DNA from: an uncultured Bacteroidia bacterium
GTDB lineage: Bacteria > Bacteroidota > Bacteroidia > Bacteroidales > UBA932
Assembly (NCBI GenBank): GCA_902781705.1
Contig: CACZKE010000001.1
Span: 186,001 to 250,000, forward strand
Direction: 5' to 3'
DNA: 64,000 bases
Shown: piece by piece, positions 31,702 to 40,928 of the stretch
Numbering within the stretch: position 1 is the stretch's first letter
How the letters are laid out: each line of letters starts with the position of its first letter
Notes under the pieces: generated by a model
The model's database searches: none
What the model saw: the letters and a program-made list of their open reading frames with translations, nothing else
Told to the model about the DNA's origin: nothing
Made by a program: the position numbers and the translations under genes

Positions 31702-33117
31702 ATGACTATGAAACGATACCTGTATATCCTGGCCGCTGCCCTGACGGCACTCCTCGGGTCCTGTGAGAAGGAACCGGCCGGCAACACCGATCCTGTGGAC
31801 AACACACCCAAGGACATCACCCTCAGCGCCACCTCCTTCGAGGCGGTGACCGCGGGCGGTGACTTTTCGCTTACCGTCACGGCCCCTTCCCGGCCCAAGG
31901 TTACCGGGGAACCTGACTGGATTACCGTTAAAGACGGTACTTACAGCAATTTCAAGATCACTTACGGATTGACCGTCAAGGAGAACACGACTTACGAAGA
32001 ACGCACCGCGACGCTTACCGTCACGGCCGGAAGTCTCTCCAAGACCGTCTCCGTCAAGCAGGCGCCCGCCGAGAAGCCTGAGCCGGTGACGCCGGCCGGG
32101 ATCGATGAGAACCTGACCAATGCCAAGGCCAGCGCCGCTGCGAAAAAGGTCTATGCCTTCCTCCGCGAGCAGGCTGGCTCGAAGGTCCTGAGCGGCGTCC
32201 AGTCCGGTGGAACGGCCAACAACAATGACCGGATCAACGAGATTTTCCAGAAGACCGGCAAGCATCCCGCCCTGGCCGGCTATGATTATATCTTCCTGCA
32301 GTATTCGCCGACCCCGGCCGGCTGGAGCTGGGTGGTGAATTACGGCGACATCTCCGCAGCCAAGGAGCAGTGGAAGAACAACGGTCTCGTCTCCTTCATG
32401 TGGCACTGGAACGTCCCCAATTCGGAAGCGGACTGGACGAAGGGCAAGGCGGGCGATTTCTCCGGCTATAACTTCTACTGTGATAAGACTTACTTCAGCA
32501 TCGTCCGTGCCCTTCAGGAAGGAACCTGGGAGAACGAGTTCATCCTCAAGGACATCGAGAAGGTGGCCGGCTATCTGAAACTCCTTCAGGCGGAGGGGAT
32601 CCCGGTCCTGTGGCGTCCGCTGCACGAAGCCGCCGGAAACTATACCCTGTACGGTTCCAACGGTGCCTGGTTCTGGTGGGGGCGCGGCGGTGCCGAACCT
32701 TGCAAGAAACTGTGGAAACTCCTTCGTGACAAACTGGAAGGGGAGTACGGCCTGGACAACCTGATCTGGGTCTGGACCCTGGATGCGACGGTGGGCGCCG
32801 AGAAGGATTATGCGTCCTGGTACCCGGGAAATGATCTCGTGGACATCGTGGGCGTGGATATTTATGCCGATGACACCGAAGCCAAGTCCCGTCAGCACAA
32901 GGCGGCCGTAGATCTCTCCGGCGGACATAAACTGGTGACGGTGAGCGAATGCGGCAACATCCCCGATCCCGGAAAATGCCTCTCGGCCGGGGAAACGTGG
33001 AACTGGTTCCTGGTTTGGGATCTGGAAAGTTACAAACTGAATACGGACGCCTATTGGAAGAGCCTGATGTCTTCCAGCCGCGTCCTGACCCGTGAACAAA
33101 TGCCATCCCTGAAATGA
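31702..33117 (+). CDS. GH26 beta-mannanase lipoprotein with BACON domain
   Basis: A 471-residue lipoprotein (Cys21, LLGSCEKE). Residues about 38-115 form a BACON domain (ITLSATSFEAVTAGGDFSLTV...VSVKQAP). The GH26 barrel follows: acid/base Glu309 in WRPLHEAAG with the conserved WFWWG downstream, nucleophile Glu416 in VTVSECGN. It would cut mannan at the cell surface, the BACON domain possibly serving as a spacer or mucin/glycan contact. Its TGA overlaps the ATG of the GH5 gene (33114-33117). Confidence 0.92.
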   Translation: MTMKRYLYILAAALTALLGSCEKEPAGNTDPVDNTPKDITLSATSFEAVTAGGDFSLTVTAPSRPKVTGEPDWITVKDGTYSNFKITYGLTVKENTTYEERTATLTVTAGSLSKTVSVKQAPAEKPEPVTPAGIDENLTNAKASAAAKKVYAFLREQAGSKVLSGVQSGGTANNNDRINEIFQKTGKHPALAGYDYIFLQYSPTPAGWSWVVNYGDISAAKEQWKNNGLVSFMWHWNVPNSEADWTKGKAGDFSGYNFYCDKTYFSIVRALQEGTWENEFILKDIEKVAGYLKLLQAEGIPVLWRPLHEAAGNYTLYGSNGAWFWWGRGGAEPCKKLWKLLRDKLEGEYGLDNLIWVWTLDATVGAEKDYASWYPGNDLVDIVGVDIYADDTEAKSRQHKAAVDLSGGHKLVTVSECGNIPDPGKCLSAGETWNWFLVWDLESYKLNTDAYWKSLMSSSRVLTREQMPSLK

Positions 33118-34649
33118 TGAAAAGATACCTGACCCTCCTGGCCGCGGTGCTGGCGGCCGTTTCCTGTGGCGGAGACGACCCCGTGGACCCGACGCCCACT
33201 CCTTCCGCACCTACGTCCATCACGCTGAGCAAGAGCTCCTTCGAGATTGCCCAGGCCGGAGAGACGGTGTCCCTGGATATCACCGCTCCGGCCCGTCCGC
33301 AGGTGACGGGCATGCCGTCCTGGATGACGTACAGGGACGGAACCTACAAGGACTATAAAATGACGGTGAGTTTCGTTGTCACCGCCAATGACACGTACGA
33401 GAGTCGTACGGCCTCGCTCTCCGTCGCGGCAGCCGGAGCCTCCGCCCAGACCGTGACGTTTACCCAGCCCGGCAAGGATAGTATCCCTACGCCCCCGGAG
33501 CCGTCTCCAACGGATTGGGAATATGCTGCGACAGCCGTCCGCAACATGGGCGCCGGGTGGAACCTGGGGAATTCGCTGGATGCCAACAGCGGGGACCTGG
33601 ACAACATGTGGATCGAGGCCTATTCGGACCGGAAGCCCGCGACCTATGAGACGGCGTGGGGGCAGCCCGTCACGACCCGGGCGCTTTTCCATATGTTCAA
33701 GGAGGCTGGTTTCAACGCCATCCGCATCCCCGTGACCTGGTATCCGCATATGGGAAAGGTTACGGTGACGACCTATCATGCCGACGACGGCGAGTGGCGG
33801 GGCCGGTGGGATCCTTCCACCTGGACGGGCTACGACATCGACCCGGCCTGGATGGCCCGGGTGAAGGAGGTCGTGGACTATGTCATCGACGAAGGCATGT
33901 ATTGCATCCTGAATGTCCACCACGACACCGGTGCGGCCTCGACGGCCTGGCTTGTGGCCGACGAAGCCGGTTACAAGGCGGCGGAGGCCCGTTATCGGGC
34001 GCTCTGGCAGCAGATTGCCGATACGTTCAAGGATTACGGCGAGAAACTGCTGTTCGAGTCCTACAACGAAATGCTGGACCCGTATGATTCGTGGTGCTTC
34101 GCCTCGTTCGCCACGCCGGCGCGCTATGACGCCGCAGTGGCCGCATCGGCCTACCAGGGCATCAACAGCTATGCGAAACTCTTCGTGGAGACGGTGCGCG
34201 CGAGCGGCGGGAACAATGCGACCCGGAACCTGGTCGTGAACACCTATGGCGCCTGCAGCGGGGACGGGACCTGGAACAACCATCTGAAGGATCCGCTTTC
34301 CTCCCTGGTCCTTCCCGAGGAGCCCGGCCACATCGCCGTGGAAGTCCACAGTTACTGGGAAGCCGTCAAATTCGAGGAACAGAAGGCCGACATCGACCGG
34401 CTCTTCTCCAACCTGAACCAGTATCTGGTCCGCCGCCTGGGCGTTCCCGTGATCATCGGGGAATGGGGCGGCGGAGAGGCTACGGACGGGGAGACCGCCC
34501 GATTTGCCGGTTATTTCTCCCAGAAAGCCCATGACACCGGCATTGCCGCCCTGATGTGGATGGGGCTGTCGAGCGAAGCGGACCGGGCCGTCCCGGCTTG
34601 GACCATGCCCCTGACCAAGGACGCCATCCTGAAACCTTACCTGCAATAA
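33114..34649 (+). CDS. GH5 endoglycanase lipoprotein with BACON domain
   Basis: A 511-residue lipoprotein (AAVSCGGDD) with a BACON domain at about 35-120 and a GH5 catalytic barrel. The barrel opens with MGAGWNLGNSLDA, typical of GH5 subfamilies 2 and 4 (cellulases, xyloglucanases, mannanases). Acid/base Glu319 is in FESYNEML and nucleophile Glu450 in VIIGEWGGG; HHDTG is in the expected loop. In this locus it may attack glucomannan or cellulose-like stretches; the exact specificity cannot be read from sequence. Confidence 0.9.
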   Translation: MMKRYLTLLAAVLAAVSCGGDDPVDPTPTPSAPTSITLSKSSFEIAQAGETVSLDITAPARPQVTGMPSWMTYRDGTYKDYKMTVSFVVTANDTYESRTASLSVAAAGASAQTVTFTQPGKDSIPTPPEPSPTDWEYAATAVRNMGAGWNLGNSLDANSGDLDNMWIEAYSDRKPATYETAWGQPVTTRALFHMFKEAGFNAIRIPVTWYPHMGKVTVTTYHADDGEWRGRWDPSTWTGYDIDPAWMARVKEVVDYVIDEGMYCILNVHHDTGAASTAWLVADEAGYKAAEARYRALWQQIADTFKDYGEKLLFESYNEMLDPYDSWCFASFATPARYDAAVAASAYQGINSYAKLFVETVRASGGNNATRNLVVNTYGACSGDGTWNNHLKDPLSSLVLPEEPGHIAVEVHSYWEAVKFEEQKADIDRLFSNLNQYLVRRLGVPVIIGEWGGGEATDGETARFAGYFSQKAHDTGIAALMWMGLSSEADRAVPAWTMPLTKDAILKPYLQ

Positions 34650-34653
34650 TCCA

Positions 34654-35760
34654 TTGACCATGAATAAACTGATACCCATGCTACTGACCGCTGCGGCCCT
34701 CGCATCCTGCTCTTCCGGCGACAAGAAGCCGGTGGAGACGCCCAAGGACCGGCTGGTCCATGACCTGTTCTCCCACGTGGAAAAAGGAGAAATCCTCTAT
34801 GGCCACCAGGATGACCTGTCCTACGGCCACAACTGGAAAGTGGAGGACTGGGAGAATGACGACCTCACCCGGTCCGACGTCAAAGCCGTGACGGGCATGT
34901 ATCCCGCCATCGTGGGCTTCGACCTCGGTGGCATCGAAATGGGGGACAAGGCCAACCTGGACAGCGTCGATTTCGGCCTGATGCGGAAGGCGGTCCTCAC
35001 GCATGCGAAGCGTGGCGGCATCGTCACGTTCTCCTGGCATCCCCGGAATCCGCTTACGGGCGGCGACGCCTGGGATGTCTCCTCCGACCAGGTGGTGAAA
35101 TCCATCCTGGAAGGCGGCGAACTGCATAACCTGTTCATGGACAAGTGGCTGAGGAACCTCGGAGACTTTCTGGAGAGCCTGGAAGGAACCCCGGTCATCT
35201 TCCGGCCCTGGCACGAGAACGTGGGCAGCTGGTTCTGGTGGGGCGGCAAACTCTGCACCGAGCAGCAGTACAAGGAACTGTACCGGACCACCTGGACCTA
35301 TCTCGTGAAGGCCCGCGGCCTGACCAACATCCTGTGGTGCTATTCACCGAACAGCAACATCTCCGTGGAGGAGTACATGGGCCGCTATCCCGGCGACGAG
35401 TTCGTGGACATGCTGGGCCTCGACCATTACGAGTATGTGGGCGAAGAAGGCCTCGAGGAGGCCGGCGTCCGTTTTGCGGAAGAGCTCAAGCGCTCCCTTA
35501 CCTACATCAACCGGGTCGTGACAGAGCATCACAAGCTCATGTGCCTGTCCGAAACCGGCCTGGAGAGCCTTCCGGACCCGGTTTGGTGGACGAAGGTCCT
35601 GTATCCTGCCATGGCGGATTTCCCGGTTGCCTATGTCCTCACCTGGCGCAATGCGCATGACAAGCCGGAGCATTTCTACGCCCCCTGGGAGGGCTTTGCG
35701 AACGCCTCGGATTTCCAGGCCTTCAGCGCCCTGGACGATATCGTTTTTCTGAATCCTTAA
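34654..35760 (+). CDS. GH26 beta-mannanase lipoprotein
   Basis: A 368-residue lipoprotein (ALASCSSGDKK) made almost entirely of the GH26 barrel. It starts with ILYGHQDDLSYGHNW, as in Bacteroides mannanases. Acid/base Glu188 is in FRPWHENVGSWFWWG and nucleophile Glu300 in LSETGLES. It lacks the BACON domain of the other two GH26 proteins here, so it may be periplasmic and act on imported oligosaccharides, as one of the two enzymes does in characterised galactomannan loci. It lies four bases after the GH5 gene. Confidence 0.92.
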   Translation: MTMNKLIPMLLTAAALASCSSGDKKPVETPKDRLVHDLFSHVEKGEILYGHQDDLSYGHNWKVEDWENDDLTRSDVKAVTGMYPAIVGFDLGGIEMGDKANLDSVDFGLMRKAVLTHAKRGGIVTFSWHPRNPLTGGDAWDVSSDQVVKSILEGGELHNLFMDKWLRNLGDFLESLEGTPVIFRPWHENVGSWFWWGGKLCTEQQYKELYRTTWTYLVKARGLTNILWCYSPNSNISVEEYMGRYPGDEFVDMLGLDHYEYVGEEGLEEAGVRFAEELKRSLTYINRVVTEHHKLMCLSETGLESLPDPVWWTKVLYPAMADFPVAYVLTWRNAHDKPEHFYAPWEGFANASDFQAFSALDDIVFLNP

Positions 35761-35772
35761 AACCTGACCGAT

Positions 35773-36933
35773 ATGACTTTCAACGAAAGGCTGGTTGAAC
35801 TCAATTACAACCACGAAAAACTTCTTTCCCGTCCCAACGAACCCATTATGGGCAACGGTGTTTATGAACGGTACAAATATCCCATCGTGACGGCGGAGCA
35901 TGCCCCGCTGTTCTGGCGCTATGACCTGGACGAAGCGACGAATCCTTACCTGATGGAGCGCTTCGGTATCCACGCGACGCTGAACAGCGGCGCCATCAAG
36001 TGGAACGGCAAGTATGTGCTGGTCGTCCGCGTGGAGGGAGCCGACCGGAAGTCCTTCTTCGCCGTGGCGGAGAGCCCGAACGGGGTGGACAACTTCCGCT
36101 TCTGGGACCGTCCGATCACGATGCCGGAGTACGGAGAACCGGCGACGAATGTCTATGACATGCGCCTGACGGCCCATGAGGATGGCTGGATCTACGGGAT
36201 CTTCTGCGTGGAACGGAAGGATCCGGACGCCGCCCCCGGCGACCTGTCTTCTGCGGTTGCGGCGGCGGGCATCGCCCGGACGAAGGACCTCGTGAACTGG
36301 GAGCGCCTTCCGGACCTCCAGTCCAAGAGCCAGCAGCGGAACGTCGTCCTGCATCCCGAATTTGTGGACGGGAAATATGCCCTGTATACGCGTCCGCAGG
36401 ACGGTTTCATCGACGCGGGCAGCGGCGGCGGCATCGGCTGGGCGCTCGTGGATTCGATGGAGCATGCGGTCGTGGAGGAGGAGAAAATCATCAACTTCCG
36501 TCACTACCACACCATCAAGGAAGTCAAGAACGGCGAAGGCCCGCACCCGATCAAGACCCCGCAGGGCTGGCTGCATCTGGCCCATGGCGTCCGCGGCTGC
36601 GCGAGCGGCCTCCGCTACGTCCTATACATGTATATGACGGCCCTGGACGACCCCACCCGCGTGATTGCGGAGCCGGCCGGCTTCTTCATGGCACCGGAAG
36701 GGGAGGAGTACATCGGCGACGTGATGAACGTACTCTTCGCCAACGGCTGGATTGCCGATGAGGACGGGAAGGTGTTCATCTACTACGCTTCCTCCGACAC
36801 CCGGATGCACGTGGCGACCTCCACGGTGGACCGCCTGGTGGACTACTGCCTGCATACGGCTCCGGACGGCCTGCGGACGGGACTCTCCGTGGTGACCCTG
36901 AACCGGCTCATCGACAAGAATCTCAGAAAATAG
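35773..36933 (+). CDS. GH130 beta-mannosyl-glucose phosphorylase (GH130_1 type)
   Basis: A 386-residue cytoplasmic enzyme without signal peptide. The single catalytic Asp of the family is Asp129 in NVYDMRLTAHEDGWIYGIF, and phosphate/sugar-binding elements follow (QQRNVVLHPEFVDGKYALYTRP; HPIKTPQGWLHLAHGVRG). The pattern is closest to mannosyl-glucose phosphorylases, which split Man-beta-1,4-Glc into mannose 1-phosphate and glucose. In known pathways the substrate comes from mannobiose through a 2-epimerase, which is not encoded in this window. It is encoded just before the sugar transporter. Confidence 0.9.
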   Translation: MTFNERLVELNYNHEKLLSRPNEPIMGNGVYERYKYPIVTAEHAPLFWRYDLDEATNPYLMERFGIHATLNSGAIKWNGKYVLVVRVEGADRKSFFAVAESPNGVDNFRFWDRPITMPEYGEPATNVYDMRLTAHEDGWIYGIFCVERKDPDAAPGDLSSAVAAAGIARTKDLVNWERLPDLQSKSQQRNVVLHPEFVDGKYALYTRPQDGFIDAGSGGGIGWALVDSMEHAVVEEEKIINFRHYHTIKEVKNGEGPHPIKTPQGWLHLAHGVRGCASGLRYVLYMYMTALDDPTRVIAEPAGFFMAPEGEEYIGDVMNVLFANGWIADEDGKVFIYYASSDTRMHVATSTVDRLVDYCLHTAPDGLRTGLSVVTLNRLIDKNLRK

Positions 36934-36935
36934 TG

Positions 36936-36943
36936 TATATTTG
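36936..36943 (+). promoter_or_regulatory. possible internal promoter before the GPH transporter
   Basis: A TATATTTG -7 box lies 20 bases before the transporter start, partly behind the GH130 stop. A -33 TTG at the right distance is not present, so it may need an activator. Confidence 0.4.
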
Positions 36944-36963
36944 TAGGAAATAACACTTTCGCT

Positions 36964-38307
36964 ATGGCCAAACTCTCCGAAAAAATCGGATATGCCCTGG
37001 GCGATGCCGCCGCCGGCGGCATCACTTGGAAAGTCATGTCCATCGCCTTCCCGCTGTTCTTTACCAATGTCTTCGGCCTCACCGTGGCCGACACGGCGAC
37101 CCTGATGCTGGTGGCCCGCCTGTTCGACGTCGTGACGGACCCGATGATGGGCGCCCTGGCGGACCGGACACAGTCCAAGTGGGGTACCTACCGTCCCTGG
37201 CTCATCTTCGGCGCCATTCCGCTGGGCATCGTCTTCGCCCTGCTGCTGTACACGCCGGACTTCGGTCCCGTGGGCAAGCGGATCTGGGCCTATTCGCTGT
37301 ATCTGCTGATGATGGCGGTCTATACGGCCGTGAACGTGCCCTACGGCTCGCTCCTGGGCGTCATGACGGACGATGACAACGAGAAGAACGAATTCTCCTC
37401 CTACCGGATGGTGGGCGCCTATGCCATGGGCTTCGTCACCCTGCTCTCCTTCCCGTACCTGCAGAAGATGGTGGGCGGAAGCGAGGCGCACCAGTACGCC
37501 ACCCTCGGCGTCATCCTGGGCGCGCTGGCGGCCCTGGGCACCCTGGCCTGCGGCCTCCTCACGAAGGAACGGCTCAAGCCCATCCGGGCGGAGAAGTTCT
37601 CCTTAAAGCCCTTTGCGGACCTGTTCCGGAACCGGCCGTGGATCATCCTCACGCTCATCGGCATCTGCACGAACTTCTTCAACGGATTCCGCTATGCCGT
37701 AGCGGGTTACCTGCTGGAATACTGCCTGCACGGGGATGTGACCGTCTCCGGCCTCATCATCAACTACACCGTGTTCATGACCTTCGGTGAGGTGACCTGC
37801 ATGATCTTCGGCGGCCTGTCCCCGAAGTTCACCAAGTGGGTGGGCTCCAAGCGCAAGGCCTTCGTATGGTCGGCCATCATCTGCGCCGTGACCTCCATCG
37901 CCTTCTTCTTCATCCCGATGGACCCGAAGTACATCTGGCTGATGATCGTGATGGTCATCCTGACTTCCATCGGCATCGGCTTCTATTCCCCGCTGCTGTG
38001 GTCCATGTACGCCGACGTGGCGGATTACGCCACCGAGAAGAACGGCACCTCCTCCACGGGCCTCATCTTCTCCTCCGGTACCATGGCCCAGAAGTTCGGT
38101 TCGGCCATTTCCGGCGCCCTGGTGGCCCTTCTGCTCGGCATCGCCGGCTTCGTCTCCGGCACCGACCCGGCCACCGGCCAGACGGTCGTCACCATCACCA
38201 ACGAGGCCTCCGTCCAGCACATGATCTGGGCCCTGTTCTCCATCTTCCCGGCGGCCATCGCCCTCCTCATCGTCCTGCTGATGCGGTTCTATCCGATCCA
38301 GAAATAA
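36964..38307 (+). CDS. GPH-family inner-membrane sugar transporter
   Basis: A 447-residue carrier with 12 predicted membrane spans. It belongs to the glycoside-pentoside-hexuronide:cation symporters: EKIGYALGDAAAGGITW at the start, DVVTDPMMGALADRTQSKWGTYRPWL between spans 2 and 3, and DVADYATEKNGTSSTG in the second half are family signatures. It would import short beta-mannosides for the cytoplasmic GH130. It is the last gene of block A, before a strong terminator. Confidence 0.9.
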   Translation: MAKLSEKIGYALGDAAAGGITWKVMSIAFPLFFTNVFGLTVADTATLMLVARLFDVVTDPMMGALADRTQSKWGTYRPWLIFGAIPLGIVFALLLYTPDFGPVGKRIWAYSLYLLMMAVYTAVNVPYGSLLGVMTDDDNEKNEFSSYRMVGAYAMGFVTLLSFPYLQKMVGGSEAHQYATLGVILGALAALGTLACGLLTKERLKPIRAEKFSLKPFADLFRNRPWIILTLIGICTNFFNGFRYAVAGYLLEYCLHGDVTVSGLIINYTVFMTFGEVTCMIFGGLSPKFTKWVGSKRKAFVWSAIICAVTSIAFFFIPMDPKYIWLMIVMVILTSIGIGFYSPLLWSMYADVADYATEKNGTSSTGLIFSSGTMAQKFGSAISGALVALLLGIAGFVSGTDPATGQTVVTITNEASVQHMIWALFSIFPAAIALLIVLLMRFYPIQK

Positions 38308-38313
38308 ACGAAA

Positions 38314-38344
38314 GAATCCCGGCTGTGAGGCCGGGATTCCTTTT
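38314..38344. terminator. bidirectional terminator between block A and the second AraC gene
   Basis: Perfect nine-base-pair stem GAATCCCGG/CCGGGATTC (38314-38322 with 38331-38339), eight-base loop, followed by TTTT on the plus strand and preceded by A-rich sequence, so it can also work leftward. Confidence 0.85.
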
Positions 38345-39203
38345 AGTATTTGATCAGCATCTGGCTGATGAACTTGCGGTATTCGATGGGCGCCATGCCT
38401 TTCTTCTTCCGGAAGATGCGGATGAAATTGGACTTGTTGTTGAAACCGCAGTCGTAGCAGATTTCCGAGGCGCTGAGGGTGGTTTCGGCAAGGAGGGTGC
38501 AGGCCTTGGCGACGCGCTGGTTGTTCACATAGTTGATATAGGACATGCCCGTGCGTTTCTTGAAGAAGTGGGAGAAGGCCGAGTCGGACATGTTCACGAG
38601 AGCGGCCACTTCGCTGAGACTCAGTTCCTTGTCCAGGTTCTTGTCGATGTGCTCGCACACTTTGGAGATGCGGCGGCTCTTCGCGTTGGCGCCGAGTTCC
38701 TGCTCGTACAGGTTGGTGACCAGCCGTTTCCGGTTCGCGTTGGCCATGAGGTTCAGGATGCCGAGGAAAGTCGTGACCGACTGGAAACCCTGCATCCGGG
38801 TCAGGGCGATGATCTGTTCCTTGATGGCGGCCTGCTCCGGCCCTTCGAAACTGAGCCCGTGGACGGAATCCTGGAGCAGTTGCCGGATCGGGGCGAAAAT
38901 CCGCTTGGAGACCATCGGGTAGGTGAGCATGTCGGCCGAGAACTGGATGGTGATCACATGGTTGGTTTCCGCTTCGGATTTCCAGGCGTGGGGCAGGGAA
39001 GGGCCGACCATGACCAGGTCCGACCGGCCGAAAGTCTCCTCGGAATCTCCGACCACCCGCGTTCCCGTGCAGTCCATGACCAGGTTGATCTCGTATTCCG
39101 GATGATAATGGACCGGATAGTCGAACTTGGCGTTGGGGTGGTTGAGGATGATGAAGAGGTCATCCTTGTTGATGGGGACGATTTCCTGCTGGAACTCACT
39201 CAT
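38343..39203 (-). CDS. AraC-family transcription regulator (block B)
   Basis: A 286-residue regulator from the ATG at 39203 (MSEFQQEIVPINKDD). N-terminal cupin-like domain (KFDYPVHYHPEYEINLVMDCTG), C-terminal double helix-turn-helix (RISKVCEHIDKNLDKELSLSEVAALVNMSDSAFSHFF and EICYDCGFNNKSNFIRIFRKKKG). It is related to the first AraC protein throughout. It is divergent from the symporter gene and probably regulates it, the block-B enzymes, or both. Its promoter has a TACCTTTG box at 39227-39220. Confidence 0.9.
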   Translation of the reverse strand: MSEFQQEIVPINKDDLFIILNHPNAKFDYPVHYHPEYEINLVMDCTGTRVVGDSEETFGRSDLVMVGPSLPHAWKSEAETNHVITIQFSADMLTYPMVSKRIFAPIRQLLQDSVHGLSFEGPEQAAIKEQIIALTRMQGFQSVTTFLGILNLMANANRKRLVTNLYEQELGANAKSRRISKVCEHIDKNLDKELSLSEVAALVNMSDSAFSHFFKKRTGMSYINYVNNQRVAKACTLLAETTLSASEICYDCGFNNKSNFIRIFRKKKGMAPIEYRKFISQMLIKY

Positions 39204-39219
39204 GGTGCTGTGGTTTGTA

Positions 39220-39320
39220 CAAAGGTAGCAAGAATTCGGAAAAGAGAACCGGCTTTTCAAAAAAGTACACTTTTTTAACCGATATATACAACCTACCGTC
39301 CGTCGCATGCGCTATCTTTG
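39220..39320. promoter_or_regulatory. divergent control region of second AraC and symporter genes
   Basis: Holds two -7 boxes: TACCTTTG on the minus strand (39227-39220) for the AraC gene and TATCTTTG on the plus strand (39313-39320) for the symporter. Between them is an inverted repeat AAAAAAGT-AC-ACTTTTTT (39259-39276) like the one at the operon A promoter. A GAATTCGGA word (39232-39240) is also found in the first AraC promoter (20567-20575). Confidence 0.6.
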
Positions 39321-39344
39321 CATTACCACAGAAACTAAAGCGCC

Positions 39345-40925
39345 ATGGGGTCCATTGCTATCGGTTGGGTCGATGTCGCCATCATCGTCCTGTATCTTGT
39401 CTTTATCGTCTGGTGGGGACTCCGCCACGGCAGGAGCGGGGATGCCGGATCGTATTTCCTGGCCGGACGGTCCATGCCCTGGTGGGTGGTGGGGCTTTCC
39501 CTGTTCGCAGCCAGCATCTCCTCCACGACCCTGATCGGCCAGTGCGGGGATGCCTATGACACCGGCATCGCCGTGTTCAATTACAACCTGACCGGCGTCG
39601 TGGTCATGGTCCTGTTCGCTACTTTCCTGCTGCCCCTTTACCTGAAGTCCCGGATATTCACCATTCCGGAGTTCCTCCAGAAACGTTTCGACAGGCGGTC
39701 CCGTTACTATTTTTCCGCCATCTGCATCATCGTCAACATCTTCCTGGACGCGGCCGGGGCCCTGTATGCCGCGGCGCTCATCATCAAACTGGTGTTCCCG
39801 CAGGCGGACCTGCATCTGATCATCCTCATCTTCGCCTTGCTTGCCGCTTCCTATACCATCCCAGGCGGCCTGTCGTCGGCCATCAATGCGGAACTGATCC
39901 AGGCGCTCATCCTGATCGTCGGCTCCGTGATCCTGACCGTGGCCTGTTTCGCCCGGGGAGGCGGGGAGTACCTCTCCGGCCTGCTCGCTTCCGGCGACCT
40001 TTCCATGAAACTGATCCGGCCGCTTGACGATCCGGCGACCCCGTGGCTGGGCCTCATCGTGGGCATGCCCGTTTCCGGCATCTATTTCTGGGCCAACAAC
40101 CAGACGCTCGTCCAGCGGGTGCTCAGTGCCAGGAGTGTGGACGAAGGACGGAAAGGGGTCATGCTCGCCGGCTTCCTGACGCTGCTCACCCTCGTGATCA
40201 TCGTTTTCCCCGGCGTCATCGCCCGGAACCTGTTCCCCGGAATCGAACGCCCCGACATGATCTATCCGACCCTGGTGCTGAAACTGTTGCCCACCGGCCT
40301 GCTGGGCATCATGCTGTCGGCCCTGCTGGCCGCCCTGACCTCCACCATCAGCGCCATCCTCAATGCTACGGCCACTTTGTTCACCATGGATTTCTATGCC
40401 CAGGCCCGGCCCGGGGCGGATTCCCGGAAACTGGTCGTCGTGGGGAAGGTTACGGCGCTCGTGGTCATTGTCATCGCTGCCCTGTGGGCTCCCAATATCG
40501 GCAGGTTCGGCTCCCTGCTGAAATACTACCAGGAAATGCTTTCGTACATCGCACCGCCGGTCGTGGCCGCATTCCTGATGGGCATGTTTTCCAAACGGGC
40601 CAACGGGAGCGGCGCCTTCATCGGCCTGCTTTCGGGACTCGGGATGGCGGTGGTCATGCTGCTGTGGCGGCATCGGATCTTCGGCGACCTGCATTTCCTG
40701 CTGATCATCCCTATCCTGCTCGTCTTCAGCATGGCCGTCATCGGACTTTCGTCCCTGGCGTTCCCGCGTCCGACCGCTGACCAACTCCGGGATACGACCT
40801 TTTCCCTCAGGGATTTCCGTGCGGAAGGCGCCGCTCTCCGCAAAGGACCTTTCTATCAGAATTATCGCTTCTGGGCCGGTTGCCTTCTCGCCGCCTGCGC
40901 CCTTATCCTCATCCTTTTCCAGTAG
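39345..40925 (+). CDS. sodium:solute symporter (SSS family)
   Basis: A 526-residue transporter with about 14 membrane spans. N-terminal GDAGSYFLAGRSMPWWVVGLSLFAASISSTTLIG and later FTIPEFLQKRFDRRSRYY match the SGLT-like branch of the SSS family. It would couple sodium entry to uptake of sugars across the inner membrane. It is followed after three bases by a GH130 gene, so a mannoside substrate is likely. It forms a second uptake route beside the GPH transporter of block A. Confidence 0.9.
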   Translation: MGSIAIGWVDVAIIVLYLVFIVWWGLRHGRSGDAGSYFLAGRSMPWWVVGLSLFAASISSTTLIGQCGDAYDTGIAVFNYNLTGVVVMVLFATFLLPLYLKSRIFTIPEFLQKRFDRRSRYYFSAICIIVNIFLDAAGALYAAALIIKLVFPQADLHLIILIFALLAASYTIPGGLSSAINAELIQALILIVGSVILTVACFARGGGEYLSGLLASGDLSMKLIRPLDDPATPWLGLIVGMPVSGIYFWANNQTLVQRVLSARSVDEGRKGVMLAGFLTLLTLVIIVFPGVIARNLFPGIERPDMIYPTLVLKLLPTGLLGIMLSALLAALTSTISAILNATATLFTMDFYAQARPGADSRKLVVVGKVTALVVIVIAALWAPNIGRFGSLLKYYQEMLSYIAPPVVAAFLMGMFSKRANGSGAFIGLLSGLGMAVVMLLWRHRIFGDLHFLLIIPILLVFSMAVIGLSSLAFPRPTADQLRDTTFSLRDFRAEGAALRKGPFYQNYRFWAGCLLAACALILILFQ

Positions 40926-40928
40926 GTT

